A stretch of 64,000 bases of DNA, taken from the NCBI GenBank assembly GCA_964424345.1, contig CAYRIK010000001.1:1-64000 (forward strand), given 5' to 3'. Position 1 is the first letter of the stretch. Every line of letters starts with the position of its first letter. Below, in pieces: positions 61,926 through 64,000 of this stretch. This stretch comes from RGIG6307 sp964424345 (GTDB lineage Bacteria > Bacillota > Clostridia > Lachnospirales > Lachnospiraceae). The notes below the pieces were generated by a model that saw nothing but the letters and a program-made list of their open reading frames with translations, made no database searches and had not been told where the DNA came from. Position numbers and translations under genes: made by a program.

Positions 61926-61985
61926 TTGACATTGGAAAATTTTAGTAGTATTATCATAATGCAAGTTAGTTAATAATAACTAACT
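61926..61985 (+). promoter_or_regulatory. feo promoter with DtxR/MntR-type palindromic operator
   Basis: TTGACA (61926-61931), 17-base spacer, TATTAT (61949-61954). Just downstream a perfect palindrome AGTTAGTTA (61964-61972) and TAACTAACT (61977-61985) around ATAA covers the start site. The GTTAG/CTAAC half-sites resemble DtxR/IdeR-type iron or MntR-type manganese operators. Iron-dependent repression of feoA-feoB is the natural reading. Confidence 0.75.
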
Positions 61986-62077
61986 CAAAAGCTTGATGAA
62001 ATATCATAAAAAATATTGATATGTATCGCTGCCCTCGTAAGAGTGTGGATGAAATACAGGAAATTGAGGGATAATTT

Positions 62078-62299
62078 ATGAATTTGGTGGATGCAAACAT
62101 TGGGCAGGAATATATTGTAAAAGAGATTATTACAGAAGATGAAGAATTAAATTCTTTTCTTTTCTCTCTTGGATGTTACAGTGGTGAGCCAATTACCGTA
62201 ATTTCCCGTGTAAAGGGTGGATGTGTAGTTTCTATCAAAGATGGACGTTACAACATTGATAATGAATTGGCAAAAGCAATCGCTGTAAACGAAAATTAA
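62078..62299 (+). CDS. feoA: FeoA-family protein
   Basis: A 73-residue SH3-fold cytoplasmic protein that supports Fe(II) uptake by FeoB. Its pattern is typical of FeoA (VKGGCVVSIKDGRYNIDNE near the C-terminus). GAGGG precedes the ATG. It is separated from feoB by 158 bases with hairpins, so the two genes may have different expression levels. Confidence 0.85.
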   Translation: MNLVDANIGQEYIVKEIITEDEELNSFLFSLGCYSGEPITVISRVKGGCVVSIKDGRYNIDNELAKAIAVNEN

Positions 62300-62457
62300 T
62301 CTATAAATTTTATAGATTATAAAGAATCAGCAAAGCAGAGTTATGATCTGCTTTACAAAAATGTTTGGGAATGAGAGTGTGTGAAGGCACGCTTTTATTT
62401 CTGATGATAGGTTAGGCTATACTAACTGATAGATGCAAGAAATGAGGAGGATGCATT
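62300..62457 (+). promoter_or_regulatory. feoA-feoB intergenic region with hairpins and a possible operator half-pair
   Basis: AAAGCAGA (62332-62339) pairs with TCTGCTTT (62347-62354). AGAGTGTG (about 62374-62381) pairs loosely with CACGCTTT, followed by TTATTT, as a weak terminator. GTTAG (62411-62415) faces CTAAC (62422-62426), repeating the half-sites upstream of feoA at a shorter distance. These suggest partial termination or separate control of feoB. Confidence 0.4.
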
Positions 62458-64000
62458 ATGAGAATTGCATTAGCGGGAAATCCTAACAGTGGTAAAACGA
62501 CAATGTACAATGCACTGACAGGAAGAACAGAAAAAGTTGGTAACTGGGCAGGTGTTACCGTAGACAAGAAAGAATGTCTGATTAAGAAAAATTATTATGA
62601 TGGTGCGGAGAAGGTAATCGCAGTTGACTTACCAGGTGCGTATTCTATGTCTCCATTTACATCAGAAGAAAGTATTACAAGCGGTTACGTAAAAAATGAA
62701 AATCCAGACGTAATCATTAATATTGTAGATGCTACAAACTTAAGCCGCAGCTTATTCTTTACAACACAGTTGTTAGAACTTGGTATTCCAGTAGTAGTTG
62801 CATTAAATAAGAGTGATATTAATGCAAAGAAAGATACAAAGATTGATGTAAAGGCATTATCTGCAAAGTTAGGATGTCCTGTTATCAATACTGTTTCTAC
62901 ACAGAACAACGACAATGGCTTAAAAGAATTGGTAAATACAGCGGTTTCTCTTTATGGAAAGGAACAGAAAGCTCCTTATGTACAGGCTGAAATTGACCTT
63001 CATAGCAAGGCAGCTGTAGAAGCAGAAGATAGAAAACGTTTTGAATTTACAAATAAGATTGTAGCAAGCGTAGAAAAACGTAAAGTTTTCACTAGAAACA
63101 AAAACGCACAGGATAAGATCGATGCAGTATTGACACATCCAATTGGCGGTATCTTAATATTTGCAGTGATTATGTACCTTGTATTTTATATTTCCCAGTC
63201 TACGGTAGGTACTTGGATCGCAGACTGGCTGGTAGGCTGGATCGAAACATTCCAGGAATGGGTTGCTGGTCTTGTTGAAAATGCCAATCCATTCTTACAG
63301 TCTTTATTAGTTGATGGTATCATCGGCGGTGTAGGTGCAGTAGTTGGTTTCCTCCCTCTCGTAATGGTAATGTACTTCTTAATCGCTTTACTGGAAGACT
63401 GTGGTTATATGGCTCGTGCAACTGTTGTATTAGATCCTATTTTCAAAAAAGTTGGTCTTTCCGGTAAATCTGTTATCCCTATGGTAATCGGTACTGGTTG
63501 TGCGATCCCTGGTATTATGGCTTGCCGTACAATTCGTAATGAAAGAGAAAGAAGAGCAACAGCAATGCTTACTCCATTTATGCCTTGCGGCGCAAAGCTT
63601 CCTGTTATTGCATTGTTTGTAGGTGCTTTCTTCCCAGGTGCAGAATGGGTTGGCCCATTGATGTACTTTGTAGGTATTGTATTGATCTTAATTGGTGCGT
63701 TGCTCATTAACAAGATTACAGGTTACAAGTACAGAAAATCCTTCTTTATTATGGAGCTTCCAGAATACAAACTTCCAAGTGTAAAGAGAGCTGCACAGTC
63801 CATGTTATCTCGTGGTAAAGCATATATCGTAAAAGCTGGTACAATCATTTTAGTATGTAACGCAATCGTACAGATTATGCAGACATTTAACTGGAGCTTA
63901 CAGGTAGTAGAAGAAGGTATGGAAAGTACTTCTATCCTTGCAACAATCGCTTCTCCAATCGCAGTATTGTTAATTCCAATCGTAGGTGTTGCAGCATGGC
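62458..64000 (+). CDS. feoB: ferrous iron transporter FeoB, 5' part
   Basis: The first 514 codons of an inner-membrane Fe(II) transporter, running off the right edge. The N-terminal G domain has G1 AGNPNSGKTTMYNAL, G3 DLPGAYSMSPF and G4 ALNKSD, then a GDI-like helical stretch. The membrane domain has Gate-type segments including GTGCAIPGIMACRTIRNERE and MPCGAKLPVIALF. ATG 62458 follows GAGGAGG. It forms the feo operon with feoA and is expected to be repressed when iron is plentiful. Confidence 0.95.
   Translation, partial: MRIALAGNPNSGKTTMYNALTGRTEKVGNWAGVTVDKKECLIKKNYYDGAEKVIAVDLPGAYSMSPFTSEESITSGYVKNENPDVIINIVDATNLSRSLFFTTQLLELGIPVVVALNKSDINAKKDTKIDVKALSAKLGCPVINTVSTQNNDNGLKELVNTAVSLYGKEQKAPYVQAEIDLHSKAAVEAEDRKRFEFTNKIVASVEKRKVFTRNKNAQDKIDAVLTHPIGGILIFAVIMYLVFYISQSTVGTWIADWLVGWIETFQEWVAGLVENANPFLQSLLVDGIIGGVGAVVGFLPLVMVMYFLIALLEDCGYMARATVVLDPIFKKVGLSGKSVIPMVIGTGCAIPGIMACRTIRNERERRATAMLTPFMPCGAKLPVIALFVGAFFPGAEWVGPLMYFVGIVLILIGALLINKITGYKYRKSFFIMELPEYKLPSVKRAAQSMLSRGKAYIVKAGTIILVCNAIVQIMQTFNWSLQVVEEGMESTSILATIASPIAVLLIPIVGVAAW

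Noticed and set aside
61986..62077. Fe(II)/NiCo-type riboswitch before feoA
   Set aside because: The expected conserved core was not seen. There is only a weak 5-base CCCTC/GAGGG pairing (62032-62036 with 62066-62070).
1..64000. CRISPR arrays, tRNA or rRNA genes, transposases, integrases, restriction systems
   Set aside because: No regularly spaced repeats, no cloverleaf or rRNA-like sequence, and no matching proteins were seen anywhere in the window.

Overview
The window is AT-rich, densely coded bacterial DNA from a spore-forming member of the Clostridia, most likely a Lachnospiraceae-type gut anaerobe. Evidence for this is a complete spoIIAA-spoIIAB-sigF operon, an alpha/beta-type small acid-soluble spore protein with a good sigma-G promoter, a PPi-type phosphofructokinase together with pyruvate phosphate dikinase, rubrerythrin, FeoA/FeoB, QueH and AGGAGG-type ribosome binding sites. 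A run of exactly 100 N (57872-57971) shows that this is a scaffolded draft assembly. I see no rRNA, tRNA, CRISPR array, transposase or prophage gene.

Layout. 1-7879: a tight forward run with the end of a DUF368 (lipid-carrier transporter-like) gene, a methyltransferase, hslO, nadE, PPi-phosphofructokinase, a family 2 glycosyltransferase and malQ. 7876-8992: a reverse CYTH protein and a forward DJ-1/PfpI protein. 9085-18624: a Tad/Flp-type pilus operon (ATPase, two TadB/TadC-like membrane proteins, a 62-residue pilin-like protein, two single-span TadE-like proteins, a CpaB/RcpC-like SAF protein, a 1460-residue secreted adhesin-like protein and an A24 prepilin peptidase). 18706-24339: valS, folC, a small unknown protein and a zinc-ribbon/TPR membrane protein. 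24521-26319: the spoIIA operon, then a convergent SASP gene. 26601-33743: a thyX-like gene, tig, clpP, clpX, lon and ysxC. 33767-39152: an AI-2E-type membrane protein, a D-lactate dehydrogenase-type enzyme, truA, a CPBP protease and metN-metI. 39209-44081: reverse hflX, two tandem M14-like proteins and a reverse MATE exporter. 44172-47447: dtd and ppdK. 47736-50492: a PAP2-like protein, pssA, psd and rubrerythrin. 50489-54920: reverse alanyl-tRNA editing protein, queH, argS and a YfcE-type phosphodiesterase. 55286-57843: a zinc/cadmium resistance operon (ArsR-family repressor, small HMA protein, P-type ATPase) with its promoter and operator visible. 58178-61839: a heterodimeric ABC exporter pair. 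61926-64000: the feo promoter and a DtxR-like palindrome, feoA, and feoB running off the end.

The main leads beyond ordinary gene content are in RNA and repeat structure. A nested set of helices (12422-12580) sits inside the pilus operon and overlaps an alternative start. Two hairpins bury the GGAGG of the following gene, one before the pilus ATPase and one before rubrerythrin. A palindromic repeat is fused to the U-tract of intrinsic terminators, and one copy abuts the assembly gap. The ppdK leader can fold as a three-way junction. At protein level, the second M14-like protein has lost two zinc-ligand histidines, the pilin processing site is non-canonical, and the pilus operon encodes a very large Cys- and Gly-rich secreted protein. 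No function is claimed for the RNA elements; all base pairing was found by eye and was not scored.
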